Of a stretch of DNA of 64,000 bases, positions 1-9,105 are shown one piece after another (position 1 is the stretch's first letter; each line of letters opens with the position of its first letter). The stretch comes from Marinobacter changyiensis (GTDB lineage Bacteria > Pseudomonadota > Gammaproteobacteria > Pseudomonadales > Oleiphilaceae). The stretch covers positions 744,001 through 808,000 of the forward strand of contig NZ_VZZZ01000001.1 in assembly GCF_009193265.1 (NCBI RefSeq). The letters run 5' to 3'. The notes beneath the pieces are model-generated. The model did not search any database and was not told where the DNA came from. It saw nothing but the letters and a program-made list of their open reading frames with translations. A program made the translations under genes and the position numbers.

Positions 1-717
1 CTGCAATGGCCGCTGCTGGCCTGTCTGCTGGTGTCCATGGGCATGGGTGCACTGCTCGCGCTGGTGATCGGTTTTCTGAGCGTGCGTCTGAACGAGGTCT
101 ATTTCGCCATGCTGACGCTGGCCTTCGGCATGATGGTGTTCTCGATTGCCCATATGTGGCGCTCGGTCACCAACGGCAGCGACGGCATAGCCGGCTTTAC
201 CCTGGGGGCGTTCGGCCTCGGCATTGACCTGACTCTTGGTAATCCGGCGGTTTACTACCATGTGGTGCTGGCTATCGTAATTGTGGCGTCGCTGGTGCTG
301 TACCTGATTTGCCGGTCATCGTTCGGACTGATCCTGCAGGCCATTCGCCAGAACGCCGAGCGAGTGTCGTTCTGCGGTCTCAATATCCGCCTTTATCGGC
401 TCGCGGCCTTTACCATTTCAGGGGCATTTGCCGGCCTGGCTGGCGGCATGATGGCACCTTTCCTTCGGGTAGCAAGTCCGGAAATGATGCATTGGTCGAC
501 TTCGGCGGAACCGGTCCTGATGTCCATTCTCGGTGGCACCGGCTACTTTCTCGGCCCCTATGTCGGCTCGGCGCTGTTTGTGCTGCTGGAAACCTGGATA
601 ACCAGTGTGACCCAGGCCTGGATGCTGTTTCTCGGCATCGTCCTGGCGTTGATGGTGATGTTTTTCCGTCGCGGCATTCTGGGAACCTTTCTTGACTGGT
701 GGCTGGACAAAAAATGA
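1..717 (+). CDS. livM: Branched-chain amino acid-type ABC transporter permease, LivM family (5' end cut by window edge)
   Basis: The reading frame is open from base 1, so the start lies outside the window. The visible 238 residues are strongly hydrophobic, with several membrane segments. They carry the LivM-type stretch in which a short loop (EVYFAMLTLAFGM) precedes a membrane helix, and the cytoplasmic EAA-like loop containing AIRQNAERVSFCG that contacts the ATPase. LivM is one of two inner-membrane permeases of the hydrophobic amino acid transporter family. The stop overlaps the next gene in an ATGA, so it is translated together with the ATPases downstream. Substrate cannot be read from the sequence; amino acids, amides or small organic acids are all possible for this family. 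The binding protein and second permease are presumably upstream, outside the window. Confidence 0.9.
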   Translation: MQWPLLACLLVSMGMGALLALVIGFLSVRLNEVYFAMLTLAFGMMVFSIAHMWRSVTNGSDGIAGFTLGAFGLGIDLTLGNPAVYYHVVLAIVIVASLVLYLICRSSFGLILQAIRQNAERVSFCGLNIRLYRLAAFTISGAFAGLAGGMMAPFLRVASPEMMHWSTSAEPVLMSILGGTGYFLGPYVGSALFVLLETWITSVTQAWMLFLGIVLALMVMFFRRGILGTFLDWWLDKK

Positions 718-1502
718 CCGATCCAATCCTGAACATTCACAATCTGACCAAACGTTTCGGTGGCAATACCGCGGTTTCCGGTATCAATCTGCAGGTCATG
801 CCCCGGGAGACCCTCGCCATCATCGGTCCCAACGGGGCTGGCAAAACCACCTTCTACAATATGGTGTCCGGCCGGATGCAGCCAACCGAAGGCACCGTGG
901 AGCTCAACGGCCATGACATCACCGGTCTGAAACCTCACAAAATCAGCCGCATGGGGGTGTCCCGGTCATTCCAGATCAACAACATATTTCCGGAAATGAC
1001 CGTGCGCCAGAATGTGGAAGTGGCGTTGTCGGCTTTTCATGGCTATAGCCGCAAGCTGTTCAACCTCGCCTCTGGCAATCGCAAGGTGCAGGAAGAAGCC
1101 GATGAACTGCTCAACCGATTGTCCATCGGCGAGCTTTCGAGTCAACGGGCCGGGATTATAAGCTATGGCGATAAACGGCTATTGGAAATTGCCGTGGTGC
1201 TGGCGACCCGACCCAAACTGGTGCTGCTCGATGAGCCGACCGCAGGCATGACGCCGGAGGAAACCCGAAGGGTGACCAAACTGATCCGCTCGCTGGCTGA
1301 CAGCGGCGACTATACCTTCCTGATCACCGAGCATGATATGGGTGTGGTGTTCGATCTGGCAGACCGGATACTGGTGATGCATCGGGGCGAGTCCCTGGCC
1401 GTCGGTACCGTGGAGGAGGTAAAAAATAATCCGGATGTCAAAAAGGCGTACCTCGGCGAAGATGAAGATGATGAAGATGGCGAAAAGGAGGCGGCGGTAT
1501 GA
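714..1502 (+). CDS. livG: ABC transporter ATP-binding protein, LivG family
   Basis: This 262-residue ATPase powers the importer together with LivF. Visible motifs are Walker A (GPNGAGKTT), a LivG-type signature region (ISYGDKRLLEIA), Walker B (LVLLDEPTAG) and the switch His (ITEHDMG). I chose the ATG at 714, which overlaps the permease stop as ATGA; an in-frame GTG at 699 is possible but less likely. The last 15 residues form a strongly acidic tail (GEDEDDEDGEKEAAV), longer and more charged than usual for LivG; the counterpart encoded at 19192 lacks it. The stop overlaps the next start, again as ATGA. Confidence 0.93.
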   Translation: MTDPILNIHNLTKRFGGNTAVSGINLQVMPRETLAIIGPNGAGKTTFYNMVSGRMQPTEGTVELNGHDITGLKPHKISRMGVSRSFQINNIFPEMTVRQNVEVALSAFHGYSRKLFNLASGNRKVQEEADELLNRLSIGELSSQRAGIISYGDKRLLEIAVVLATRPKLVLLDEPTAGMTPEETRRVTKLIRSLADSGDYTFLITEHDMGVVFDLADRILVMHRGESLAVGTVEEVKNNPDVKKAYLGEDEDDEDGEKEAAV

Positions 1503-2203
1503 TTCTGCAAATGGAAGATGTGCATACTTACTATGGCGAGAGCCTCGCGCTGCAGGGCATCACCTTGTCGCTGAACCAGGGGGAAACCGTATGCTTGCTG
1601 GGCCGCAACGGCGCGGGTAAAAGCACAACCCTGAAAAGCATCGTTGGCCTGACCCCACCCCGAAAGGGCCGGATTACCTTCCAGGGCAAAACCATCAGTG
1701 GCCTGCCAGCCTACAAAATCGCGCGCATGGGCATAGGGTACGTGCCCGAAGACCGTCGCATATTTCCCGGGCTGTCGGTGCAGGAAAACCTTGAAGTGGC
1801 TGACCGCAAGAACTCTGATGGCCAGTCCAACTGGTCCGTGGAACGCATCTTTGATGAATACCCCATGTTGGCTGAATTGGCCAGCCAGGATGGCAGCACA
1901 CTCTCTGGGGGGCAGCAACAGATGCTTTCGGTTGCACGTTCCCTCATGATTGAACCACGGCTGATGTTGCTGGACGAACCCAACGAAGGCCTGGCTCCGG
2001 TCATCGTCAAACAGATCGGAGCCCTGATTGATGAGCTGTCCAAAACCACCACCATCCTGTTTACCGATCAGAGCGTCCACTTTGCATTGAAACACGCCCA
2101 ACGTGCGTACATCCTCGAAAAAGGCCAGGTGGTTCACGAGGCGACCACCGACGAACTACGCAACGACGAGGCCACCCAGCACCGGTTCCTTTCCGTTGCA
2201 TGA
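1499..2203 (+). CDS. livF: ABC transporter ATP-binding protein, LivF family
   Basis: Second ATPase of the transporter, 234 residues, the usual LivF length. Walker A is GRNGAGKST, the signature is LSGGQQQ, and Walker B is LMLLDEPNEG with the LivF-typical NEGLAP. The start codon overlaps the livG stop (ATGA), so the three transporter genes form one translationally coupled unit. The stop codon sits inside the first copy of a 15-bp tandem repeat that runs into the gap before the regulator gene. Confidence 0.93.
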   Translation: MILQMEDVHTYYGESLALQGITLSLNQGETVCLLGRNGAGKSTTLKSIVGLTPPRKGRITFQGKTISGLPAYKIARMGIGYVPEDRRIFPGLSVQENLEVADRKNSDGQSNWSVERIFDEYPMLAELASQDGSTLSGGQQQMLSVARSLMIEPRLMLLDEPNEGLAPVIVKQIGALIDELSKTTTILFTDQSVHFALKHAQRAYILEKGQVVHEATTDELRNDEATQHRFLSVA

Positions 2204-2237
2204 GAAGCCGTTGCATGAGAAGCGGTTGCCTGAGAGG
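2193..2237 (+). repeat. 15-bp tandem repeat, about three copies, spanning the livF stop
   Basis: CCGTTGCATGAGAAG occurs perfectly at 2193-2207 and 2208-2222, and a degenerate third copy (CGGTTGCCTGAGAGG) follows at 2223-2237. The livF stop TGA lies in the first copy. The array fills most of the space between livF and the ribosome-binding site of the TetR gene. It looks like a slippage or duplication product; no function is evident. Confidence 0.85.
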
Positions 2238-2256
2238 GGTTAACCCAGGAGACAAC

Positions 2257-2970
2257 ATGACGGTGATGAACACGGCGGTAACGGACTACGATGCCTTCAG
2301 AGTCAAGGTAAGTGTTTCCAAGGATGATATCTGCCGTGAGTTATACCGGCAAAACCAGGCGATGATCCGCATCAAGAAGGAAACCGTTGCCGTGCGCAAT
2401 CTGGTGCGGATCATCGACTCCACCCTCAAACTCGCCAACTCCAAAGGCTTCCGGGCCATGACCCTGCGGGATTTGTGCGCGGATTCGGGCCTCAGTATGG
2501 GTGGCCTCTATGCCTACATCAAAAACAAGGATGACCTGATTCACTTGATACAGGGCCACGGCTTCATTCTGACCCGTCGCACCCTGCTGGACTTTATCGC
2601 ACCTGAAACCGACCCTCACCGGCGCCTGTTTGCAGCGGTAAAGGCACATTTATACCTGAGCGAGCTGATGCGGGCCTGGTTCTACTTCTCGTTTATGGAA
2701 GTCAAAAGCCTGCCGGCCGACGAGAAAAAGGACGCCATCGCGATTGAACAGGAAATTGACGATATTTTCCACGAAATACTCGAAGATGGCGTAAAAGAGG
2801 GCGCATTCCGCCCCATTGAGACCCGCATTTTGTCCGCCATGATCAAGGCTCTGCTGCAGGACTGGTACCTGAAGCGCCGAAAATACCGGGACAATGACAT
2901 CAGCGTCGAGCAATACGCCGCTACGGTGCGGGAGCTTCTTGAACGGTATCTGGCCCGAGACTTCGCCTAG
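2257..2970 (+). CDS. TetR/AcrR-family transcriptional regulator
   Basis: A 237-residue protein with a TetR-type helix-turn-helix at about residues 48-95 (IIDSTLKLANSKGFRAMTLR, then DSGLSMGGLYAYIKNKDDL) followed by an all-helical ligand-binding half. The ATG at 2257 is preferred because AGGAGACAAC precedes it; in-frame codons further upstream lie in the tandem repeat. The roughly 45 residues before the HTH are longer than usual for TetR proteins. Position directly behind the transporter ATPases, same strand, suggests that it controls this operon or the pathway fed by it; the effector is unknown. Confidence 0.88.
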   Translation: MTVMNTAVTDYDAFRVKVSVSKDDICRELYRQNQAMIRIKKETVAVRNLVRIIDSTLKLANSKGFRAMTLRDLCADSGLSMGGLYAYIKNKDDLIHLIQGHGFILTRRTLLDFIAPETDPHRRLFAAVKAHLYLSELMRAWFYFSFMEVKSLPADEKKDAIAIEQEIDDIFHEILEDGVKEGAFRPIETRILSAMIKALLQDWYLKRRKYRDNDISVEQYAATVRELLERYLARDFA

Positions 2971-2974
2971 GATC

Positions 2975-3029
2975 AGTGTCCCGTCTGGCTAATTCGTTAA
3001 TCTACTGCGAATTAGCCAGACGGGGCACT
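2975..3029. terminator. 22-bp inverted repeat between convergent genes, probable bidirectional terminator
   Basis: Left arm 2975-2996 and right arm 3008-3029 pair over 22 positions with a single G-T mismatch around an 11-base loop. It separates the TetR gene from the convergent polyphosphate kinase gene. The right arm contains the stop codon of the kinase gene (3012-3014), so the last three kinase codons are part of the hairpin. There is no long T tract, which is atypical for an intrinsic terminator. Confidence 0.65.
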
Positions 3030-3845
3030 AGCCGTCAATAACTTCCGATAAGCCTTCAGAACCGATTCATCCTCGCTCGGATACTCCGGTGCCATTGCCC
3101 GCAAACGCTCCGCCAGCACCGCCGCCACCAGGGCCCGGGCCACCGGCTTGCGGTCAGCCGGGATAATCAGCCATGGTGCTTCCGGGGTATGGGTGGCGGC
3201 CATTGACTGCTCGGCATAGCGAGTATATTCATCACGTTTTTGCCATCCATCGATGTCTGACGGGTCAAATTTCCAGCGTTTACGGGGTTTGTCCAGGCGT
3301 TTGATCAACCGGCGCCGGTGCTCTTCTGCCGAGAGTTTCAGCCAACACTTGATGATCACCGTGCCCTCTTCGACCAGATGCTGCTCGAACGCGCGGATAG
3401 ACCCATAGCGAACCTCCCAGTCATAGCGTTCAGGCTCATGCACCGGCCACAGGCGCTCGGCAATAACGGCCTCGTGGTGACTGCGGTTAAACGCGACTAC
3501 CTCACCAAAGGCCGGCAGCAACGGTACCACTCGCCAGAGAAAATCGTGCCGGGTTTCAGCTCCGGTCGGGCGACCGAAGGACCAGGCATGAAATCCGGCC
3601 GGATCCATATAGGTGGCAAGCGTGCGAATCAGGCTGTCTTTGCCGCTGGCATCAAGGCCATGCACGATTAATAACACCGCCTTCTTGCCATTAGCCCAGA
3701 GCCGTCGCTGGTACTCACCAATATCCTCCAGGCTGGTTTCCAGCGGCACCAGGGCGTCATCATCACTGATATCACTGGCATAATCGGATAGCCGAGGCTG
3801 GTCGGGCTGGTAAAGCCATGGCTGCATACTGACTTGGTCGGTCAT
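3012..3845 (-). CDS. ppk2: Polyphosphate kinase 2 (PPK2) family protein
   Basis: 277 residues with the P-loop kinase layout of PPK2: Walker A variant GLDASGKDS near residue 65, a Walker B-like region with FNRSHHEAV near residue 140, and the lid segment RLDKPRKRWKF near residue 205. PPK2 enzymes transfer phosphate between polyphosphate and nucleotides. The FNRSH form resembles the class that uses AMP and ADP rather than the FDRSW class, but class assignment from motifs alone is tentative. In classical PPK2 the FNRSH motif is followed by YED; here it is HEA, a departure that may matter for nucleotide binding. Single gene convergent with the TetR gene. Confidence 0.88.
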   Translation of the reverse strand: MTDQVSMQPWLYQPDQPRLSDYASDISDDDALVPLETSLEDIGEYQRRLWANGKKAVLLIVHGLDASGKDSLIRTLATYMDPAGFHAWSFGRPTGAETRHDFLWRVVPLLPAFGEVVAFNRSHHEAVIAERLWPVHEPERYDWEVRYGSIRAFEQHLVEEGTVIIKCWLKLSAEEHRRRLIKRLDKPRKRWKFDPSDIDGWQKRDEYTRYAEQSMAATHTPEAPWLIIPADRKPVARALVAAVLAERLRAMAPEYPSEDESVLKAYRKLLTASAPSG

Positions 3846-3971
3846 TCGGCACTCCCGCTGATCAGGTCCGGGGTGGGCACCCTGCCCTAAAGCATTGGGG
3901 TATCCCTTCAGAAACTGTAGACTACAACGATTGAAAACATCAGCAACACTTCAGCGACAACACGGTTAACC

Positions 3972-4778
3972 ATGAGCACGAAACGACGCGAGATTCCGGT
4001 CTTCGATCACCCCATCATCGAAACCCATTGCCATCTCGACTACCTGAAAGACCGCCCCCTCGAGGACACCCTGGCCGAAGCCCGGCGGGTGAATATCGAG
4101 CGCATCATCACCATCGCGGTGTCGCCAAAGAACCTTGGCGCCGTACGTGAACTGGCACAGTCGGCGCCCTGGGTTTACGGCACGCAAGGTGTGCACCCCC
4201 ATGACGCCGAAAGCTACACCGATGAAGCCGAGGCGGAAATTCGCGCCCACGTCGGCGATGAAAAAATGGTCGCCGTAGGCGAAATCGGGCTGGATTATTT
4301 TTACGACAACGCCGATCGCAATGTGCAACGGAACGTGTTCCGCCGGCAACTCCAGATCGCCTGTGATACTGACCGCCCGGTGGTGATCCACAGCCGCGAC
4401 GCCGATGACGACACCATCGAGATCCTCAGCGAATTCGAAGGCACTCTCAAGCGCCGCGGTGTGATACACAGTTTCACCTCCGGCCCCGGTCTGGCCCGCT
4501 ATGCCCTCGACCAGGGCTGGTGTCTCGGCTTCAACGGTATCTCCACCTTCAACAAGGCGGAGAACGTGCGGGACATCATCCGCATGACGCCCATTGAACA
4601 ACTGCTGCTGGAGACCGACTCACCGTTCCTGACGCCGGCGCCTTACCGGGGCCGGGAAAACGCACCGTTCTATATTCCGTTTGTGGCGGAAAAAGTCGCC
4701 GAAGTAAAGGAATTGCCCCTCGATGAAGTGGTAAAGACCACCTACCAGAACAGCCTGCGCGTGTTTTTCGGCGGCTAG
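3972..4778 (+). CDS. TatD-family metal-dependent hydrolase (DNase)
   Basis: 268 residues, typical TatD length. The metal ligands of the TIM-barrel hydrolase are visible: HCHLD at residues 17-21, the Glu in GEIGLDYF, His in VVIHSRDAD, His in VIHSFTSG and Asp in LLETDSPFL. Family members are 3'-5' DNA exonucleases or general phosphodiesterases in the cytoplasm. The HSRDADDDT and HSFTSG variants place it in a TatD-like subgroup rather than in TatD itself. It stands alone on the plus strand, convergent with the next gene; no strong Shine-Dalgarno precedes the ATG. Confidence 0.9.
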   Translation: MSTKRREIPVFDHPIIETHCHLDYLKDRPLEDTLAEARRVNIERIITIAVSPKNLGAVRELAQSAPWVYGTQGVHPHDAESYTDEAEAEIRAHVGDEKMVAVGEIGLDYFYDNADRNVQRNVFRRQLQIACDTDRPVVIHSRDADDDTIEILSEFEGTLKRRGVIHSFTSGPGLARYALDQGWCLGFNGISTFNKAENVRDIIRMTPIEQLLLETDSPFLTPAPYRGRENAPFYIPFVAEKVAEVKELPLDEVVKTTYQNSLRVFFGG

Positions 4779-4851
4779 GAGCCAAGTGGGGATAGGGTTT
4801 CCGGAAGGTTTTGAGGCCAGGCATCGGGACGTGACCCTGTAATCTACTGTC

Positions 4852-6072
4852 TCAACTCCTGGCTCTTGGCCCGCCGATTTCTCGCAGCTGCGCCTGCACC
4901 TCCCGTGCGGACTGACCGTACAGCATCAACATGCGGTAATCGAAACGGTCGAGGCCCCGCTTCAGGGCGACGGCCTGTTCGATATCCACCACCAGTTTTA
5001 ACAGCTTGCCCAACGGTCCCTGGTGGTCTGTGATGGCCTGCTGAACGGCCTCGTCCACTTTGATCTCCTGCAAAAACATCGCGGGCTCGATACCCATCAT
5101 TATGTCCACTCCGGAGAGCAGGCCGGTAAGAAACGCCGTCGAGGGCTCGATCTGTTGGTTCTTCATGCGTTTTGCCAATGCCTGACAGGCGCTGGCCCTT
5201 ACCAGGACCAGGCGGGCTTGCTCGGTGGAGCTGGCATTGAGAGCGCCGATCAGTGTTGACCACTGCCGCAAGTGATCAATGCCGAGACGGACAATAACTT
5301 CACGGATTGAGGAGATCGTAGCCTGTGACCGGTAAAACGGGCTGTTGACGATCTTGATCAGGCTGATAGACAGGTTGGGGTCAGCAGACAGCACCTCTGT
5401 GAGCTCGTCAAAATCCGGCTCGTCCTGATACAAAAGTGACACCACCCGAACCAGCTGCCAACCGGCAGGGTCGAGCTTGCGGCCGGAAATAAGCTTGGGG
5501 CGCGCCATAAAATAGCCCTGGAACAGGTCGAACCCGAGCTCCATGAACCGGTCCCGCTGGGCTTCCTCCTCAACCCGCTCCGCCAGCCAGCGCACCGGGT
5601 AACCCTGCAATCTGGAGCGTTCATGAACAATAACGTCTTCGGTGAACTGCGACAGATCAACTTTAACCACCGAGGCATAATCCAGCAGCGGCCGCCAGGC
5701 TTCAGTGAAGTCAAAATCGTCAAGCGCAAACCGGAAGCCCTTCTCGTGCCACTCATGGACTGAACGGATTAACTCCGGCGTAGGCGTGATACGTTCGACC
5801 AGCTCAATGACGACACGACTTGGATCAACGGGCAGGAAGGCACCCGAGAGCAGGAAATCCGCCGAGACATTGATATAGACATCACACTTGTAGTGGTCGG
5901 CCTGGTCGATAACGCCGGTGCACAAATTAAACAGCAGCTCGCTGGTCGCACGGTACTCTCCCACGCTCAACGCACTTTCACCGGCGTCGTTGCGGTAAAG
6001 CAACTCTACTGCTTCAATCCGGTCTTCCCGGTCGTAGATAGGCTGGGACGCTAACAGCGTTGATTTTTCCAT
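4852..6072 (-). CDS. EAL and HDOD domain signalling protein (YuxH-type)
   Basis: 406 residues. The first half is an EAL-like domain that starts with ELLYRND in place of EAL and retains ALDDFDF, but several catalytic acidic residues appear altered, so cyclic-di-GMP hydrolysis is doubtful. The second half (about 200-390) is an HDOD domain (SADPNLSISLIKIVNSPFY), a degenerate HD fold used as a signalling scaffold. I use the ATG at 6072, since the frame extends further upstream but that part is antisense to puuB and preceded by no ribosome-binding site. It follows puuB on the same strand after 88 bases. Proteins of this architecture are thought to act in regulation of motility or secretion; the role here is unknown. 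Confidence 0.85.
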   Translation of the reverse strand: MEKSTLLASQPIYDREDRIEAVELLYRNDAGESALSVGEYRATSELLFNLCTGVIDQADHYKCDVYINVSADFLLSGAFLPVDPSRVVIELVERITPTPELIRSVHEWHEKGFRFALDDFDFTEAWRPLLDYASVVKVDLSQFTEDVIVHERSRLQGYPVRWLAERVEEEAQRDRFMELGFDLFQGYFMARPKLISGRKLDPAGWQLVRVVSLLYQDEPDFDELTEVLSADPNLSISLIKIVNSPFYRSQATISSIREVIVRLGIDHLRQWSTLIGALNASSTEQARLVLVRASACQALAKRMKNQQIEPSTAFLTGLLSGVDIMMGIEPAMFLQEIKVDEAVQQAITDHQGPLGKLLKLVVDIEQAVALKRGLDRFDYRMLMLYGQSAREVQAQLREIGGPRARS

Positions 6073-6160
6073 TAACCATCCAGATTGATTATATGATCCC
6101 GCACGCTGGGGCCCGCTAACTGTAGCGAAGATTAACAGTTGAAAGGCAAGGGACGCCAGA

Positions 6161-7444
6161 TCAAATCCCCAGCCGGTCACGCAAACCATAATACCAGGCG
6201 CCAAGCGCGGTAAACGGCACCCGGAACAAGCGGCCGCCGGGAAACGGATAATGGGGAAGACTGGCAAAGGCATCGAAACGGTCAGTCTGGCCTTGAATAG
6301 CGAGAGCCAGAGATTTGCCCGCGACATGGGTGAAGGTGACTCCGTGACCGGAGCAGCCCTGGGAGTAGAAAATATTGTTATCCAGGCGGCCCAGTTGCGG
6401 TAACCGGGACAGAGTGAGCAGGAAATTCCCGGTCCAGCTGTAGTCAATTTTCACAGCGGCCAGCTCCGGGAAGGTTTTCAGCATGTTGGGGCGAATCAGC
6501 CGTTCGATGTTGTCAGGATCCCGGGCACCATAAACCACGCCACCGCCGTAGATCAGCCTCTTGTCGCCGGACAACCGGTAATAATCCAGCAGGTAATTGC
6601 AGTCCTCTACACAGTCATCTTCCGGCAGCAGGCGTTTTGCCAGCTCGGCGTCCAGCGGCTCGGTAGCAATGATCTGGGAGCCACAGGGCATGGATTTGGC
6701 TCCCAACTGTGGGATCAGCCCGCCTAGATAGGCATTGCCTGCTACCACCACAAATCGGGCCCTGACCCTACCATGATCTGTAACGACTTCCGCCGGCTCG
6801 CCTGGGTTGACGGCGACGACTTGGGAATGTTCATGAATCACCCCACCCAATGATTCAAATGCTGCGGCTTCGCCCAACGCCAGGTTCAACGGGTGAATAT
6901 GCCCCCCGGTATGATCCAGCGCGCCTCCAACATAGCGGTCCGTGCCGATGCGCTGGCGAATGGCAGCCTTGTCCAGCAGTTCCAGCTGATCATAGCCAAA
7001 GCGACGCCAGAGTTTTTCCTGTGACGCCAGGTGGCCCTGCTGCCCGGGTGTTATCGCTGCAAAAATACCGCCGTCTTTAAGGTCACATTTTATCCCGTAT
7101 TGCGCCACGCGCTGACGGATTATCTGACCACCTTCAAAAGCCATATCCGCCAGCAGTTTGAGGTGGCCCGGGCTGGTCTGCTTTTCAATGGCATCCAGGT
7201 CACGGCTGTAGCTGTTAACAATTTGCCCGCCGTTGCGACCAGAGGCACCCCAACCCACGGTAACCGCTTCCAGCACAATCACCCGGAACCCACCTTCTGC
7301 CAGAAACAATGCAGTGGAGAGCCCTGTGAAGCCGGCGCCAATCACACACACGTCCGCCTCGGCAGGACCCTGCAAGGCAGGACGCTCAGGGGCAGTGTTG
7401 GCTGACGCTGCATAGAAGGAGGGAACCGGAGCAGTCTGGGTCAT
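6161..7444 (-). CDS. puuB: Gamma-glutamylputrescine oxidoreductase (FAD-dependent)
   Basis: 427 residues of the DAO/PuuB family. The dinucleotide-binding motif VIGAGFTGLSTALFLAEGG lies near residue 34 and GWGASGRNGGQ, the typical FAD contact, near residue 65. PuuB oxidises gamma-glutamylputrescine to the aldehyde, releasing ammonia and hydrogen peroxide. Assignment is supported by puuC, puuA, puuD and the putrescine importer next to it. It is divergent from puuC across 152 bases that must hold both promoters. Confidence 0.92.
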   Translation of the reverse strand: MTQTAPVPSFYAASANTAPERPALQGPAEADVCVIGAGFTGLSTALFLAEGGFRVIVLEAVTVGWGASGRNGGQIVNSYSRDLDAIEKQTSPGHLKLLADMAFEGGQIIRQRVAQYGIKCDLKDGGIFAAITPGQQGHLASQEKLWRRFGYDQLELLDKAAIRQRIGTDRYVGGALDHTGGHIHPLNLALGEAAAFESLGGVIHEHSQVVAVNPGEPAEVVTDHGRVRARFVVVAGNAYLGGLIPQLGAKSMPCGSQIIATEPLDAELAKRLLPEDDCVEDCNYLLDYYRLSGDKRLIYGGGVVYGARDPDNIERLIRPNMLKTFPELAAVKIDYSWTGNFLLTLSRLPQLGRLDNNIFYSQGCSGHGVTFTHVAGKSLALAIQGQTDRFDAFASLPHYPFPGGRLFRVPFTALGAWYYGLRDRLGI

Positions 7445-7596
7445 GGTGATCTTGCTGTAGGTGTGGCGTTGATCGGAGGTACGGAAAAGATGCCCAGTCT
7501 ATGTCAGCGAAAAGAATCTGGGAAGCTGCGTTCTTATGCACTCTTATGCGTAGTTGTTGCTATGATTCAGCGGTCAGAAATTAACCCGAGGCCACC

Positions 7597-9096
7597 ATGT
7601 CGACACCCCGCACCCAGCAACAGTGGCAGCAGCTCGCCGCCAGCCTCACCATTAACGGTCAGGCCTATATCAATGGCCGCTTGCAACCCGCCATCAGCGG
7701 CGAAACCTTTACCTGCATCAGCCCTGTAGATGGCCGGGGTCTGGCTGAAGTGGCCAGTTGTGATCTGGCGGATGCCGAGTTGGCAGTGACTGCCGCCAGG
7801 CAGGTATTCGAATCGGGCAAATGGAGCCAGTTGGCTCCGGTCCAGCGTAAGCAAGTGCTGCTGCGTTTTGCCGAGCTGATACTCGAGCATAGGGATGAAC
7901 TCGCCCTGCTGGAATGTCTCGACATGGGCAAACCCATCAGCAATGCCCTGAACGGGGATGTGCCTGCTGCCGCCCGAGCCATCAACTGGACCGCTGAAGC
8001 CATTGATAAGGTCTACGGTGAGCTGGCGACCACGCCTCATAACCAGGTCGGTATGATTTCCCGGGAGCCGATTGGTGTGGTTGCAGCCATTGTGCCCTGG
8101 AACTTCCCGATGATCATGGCGGCCTGGAAAATTGCCCCGGCCCTGGCCACCGGTAATTCCGTGATCCTGAAACCTTCGGAGAAATCCCCTCTGACCGCCA
8201 TCCGCTTCGCCGCCCTGGCAGCGGAGGCTGGCATTCCAGCCGGGGTGTTCAACGTGTTGCCGGGCTACGGCCACACAGTTGGCAAGGCTCTGGCCCTGCA
8301 TATGGACGTGGACTGTCTGGTATTTACCGGCTCTACCGCCGTGGCCAAACAACTGATGATTTATGCTGGTCAATCGAACATGAAGCGGGTCTGGCTGGAA
8401 GCGGGTGGCAAGAGCCCCAATATTGTCTTCTCCGATGCCCCCAACCTGGCAAAGGCTGCGGCCGAAGCTGCCAGTGCCATTGCCTACAACCAGGGTGAGG
8501 TCTGCACTGCTGGCACCCGGCTGTTGGTGGAAGAAAGCATTCGCGAGCGTTTTGTCGGCATGGTCGGCGAAGCTCTGAAGGCGTGGAAACCCGGCCACCC
8601 GCTGGACCCGGCAACCATGTCCGGGGCTATTGTCGATCAGCAACAACTGGACCGTATTATTGACTATATCGGGATTGGTCAGAGCGAAGGCGCCAGGCTG
8701 GTGGAAGGCGGCCAGCAAGTCATGCAGGAGACCGGCGGGCTGTTTGTGCAGCCGACGGTATTTGATGGCGTCAGCAACCGCATGCGCATTGCCTCGGAGG
8801 AAATTTTCGGGCCGGTATTGTCGGTGATCGGTTTTACCACTGCCGAAGAAGCCATCGCCATCGCCAACGACTCCATCTATGGCCTGGCCGCGGCGGTCTG
8901 GACATCCGATATCAACACCGCGATGAAAACCGCCAAAGCACTGCGGGCAGGCAGTGTCTGGATCAACCACTACGACGGCGGCGATATGACGGCGCCTTTT
9001 GGCGGTTTCAAGCAATCAGGCAATGGCCGCGACAAATCGCTGCATGCGTTCGACAAATACACCGAACTGAAAGCCACCTGGCTGGTGCTGGAATAA
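7597..9096 (+). CDS. puuC: Gamma-glutamyl-gamma-aminobutyraldehyde dehydrogenase
   Basis: 499 residues of the NAD(P)-dependent aldehyde dehydrogenase family. The catalytic Cys303 lies in GEVCTAGTR and the general base Glu268 in LEAGGKSP; the conserved VPWNFP cofactor motif is near residue 167. It converts gamma-glutamyl-gamma-aminobutyraldehyde to gamma-glutamyl-GABA in the putrescine pathway. ATG at 7597 follows GAGGCCACC. Convergent with puuA, the stops being 55 bases apart around a perfect palindrome. Confidence 0.93.
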   Translation: MSTPRTQQQWQQLAASLTINGQAYINGRLQPAISGETFTCISPVDGRGLAEVASCDLADAELAVTAARQVFESGKWSQLAPVQRKQVLLRFAELILEHRDELALLECLDMGKPISNALNGDVPAAARAINWTAEAIDKVYGELATTPHNQVGMISREPIGVVAAIVPWNFPMIMAAWKIAPALATGNSVILKPSEKSPLTAIRFAALAAEAGIPAGVFNVLPGYGHTVGKALALHMDVDCLVFTGSTAVAKQLMIYAGQSNMKRVWLEAGGKSPNIVFSDAPNLAKAAAEAASAIAYNQGEVCTAGTRLLVEESIRERFVGMVGEALKAWKPGHPLDPATMSGAIVDQQQLDRIIDYIGIGQSEGARLVEGGQQVMQETGGLFVQPTVFDGVSNRMRIASEEIFGPVLSVIGFTTAEEAIAIANDSIYGLAAAVWTSDINTAMKTAKALRAGSVWINHYDGGDMTAPFGGFKQSGNGRDKSLHAFDKYTELKATWLVLE

Positions 9097-9105
9097 TTCC
9101 CGCCA

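Noticed and set aside
1310..2137. Long minus-strand frame opposite livG and livF
   Set aside because: Antisense to two certain genes and has low-complexity serine runs arising from the acidic tail codons.
5358..5756. Second minus-strand frame inside the EAL-HDOD gene
   Set aside because: Shadow frame rich in Ser, Arg and Trp; no start signal.
7567..9015. Long minus-strand frame opposite puuC
   Set aside because: Composition (Gly, His, Arg, Gln) is typical for a shadow frame in GC-rich DNA; puuC is certain.
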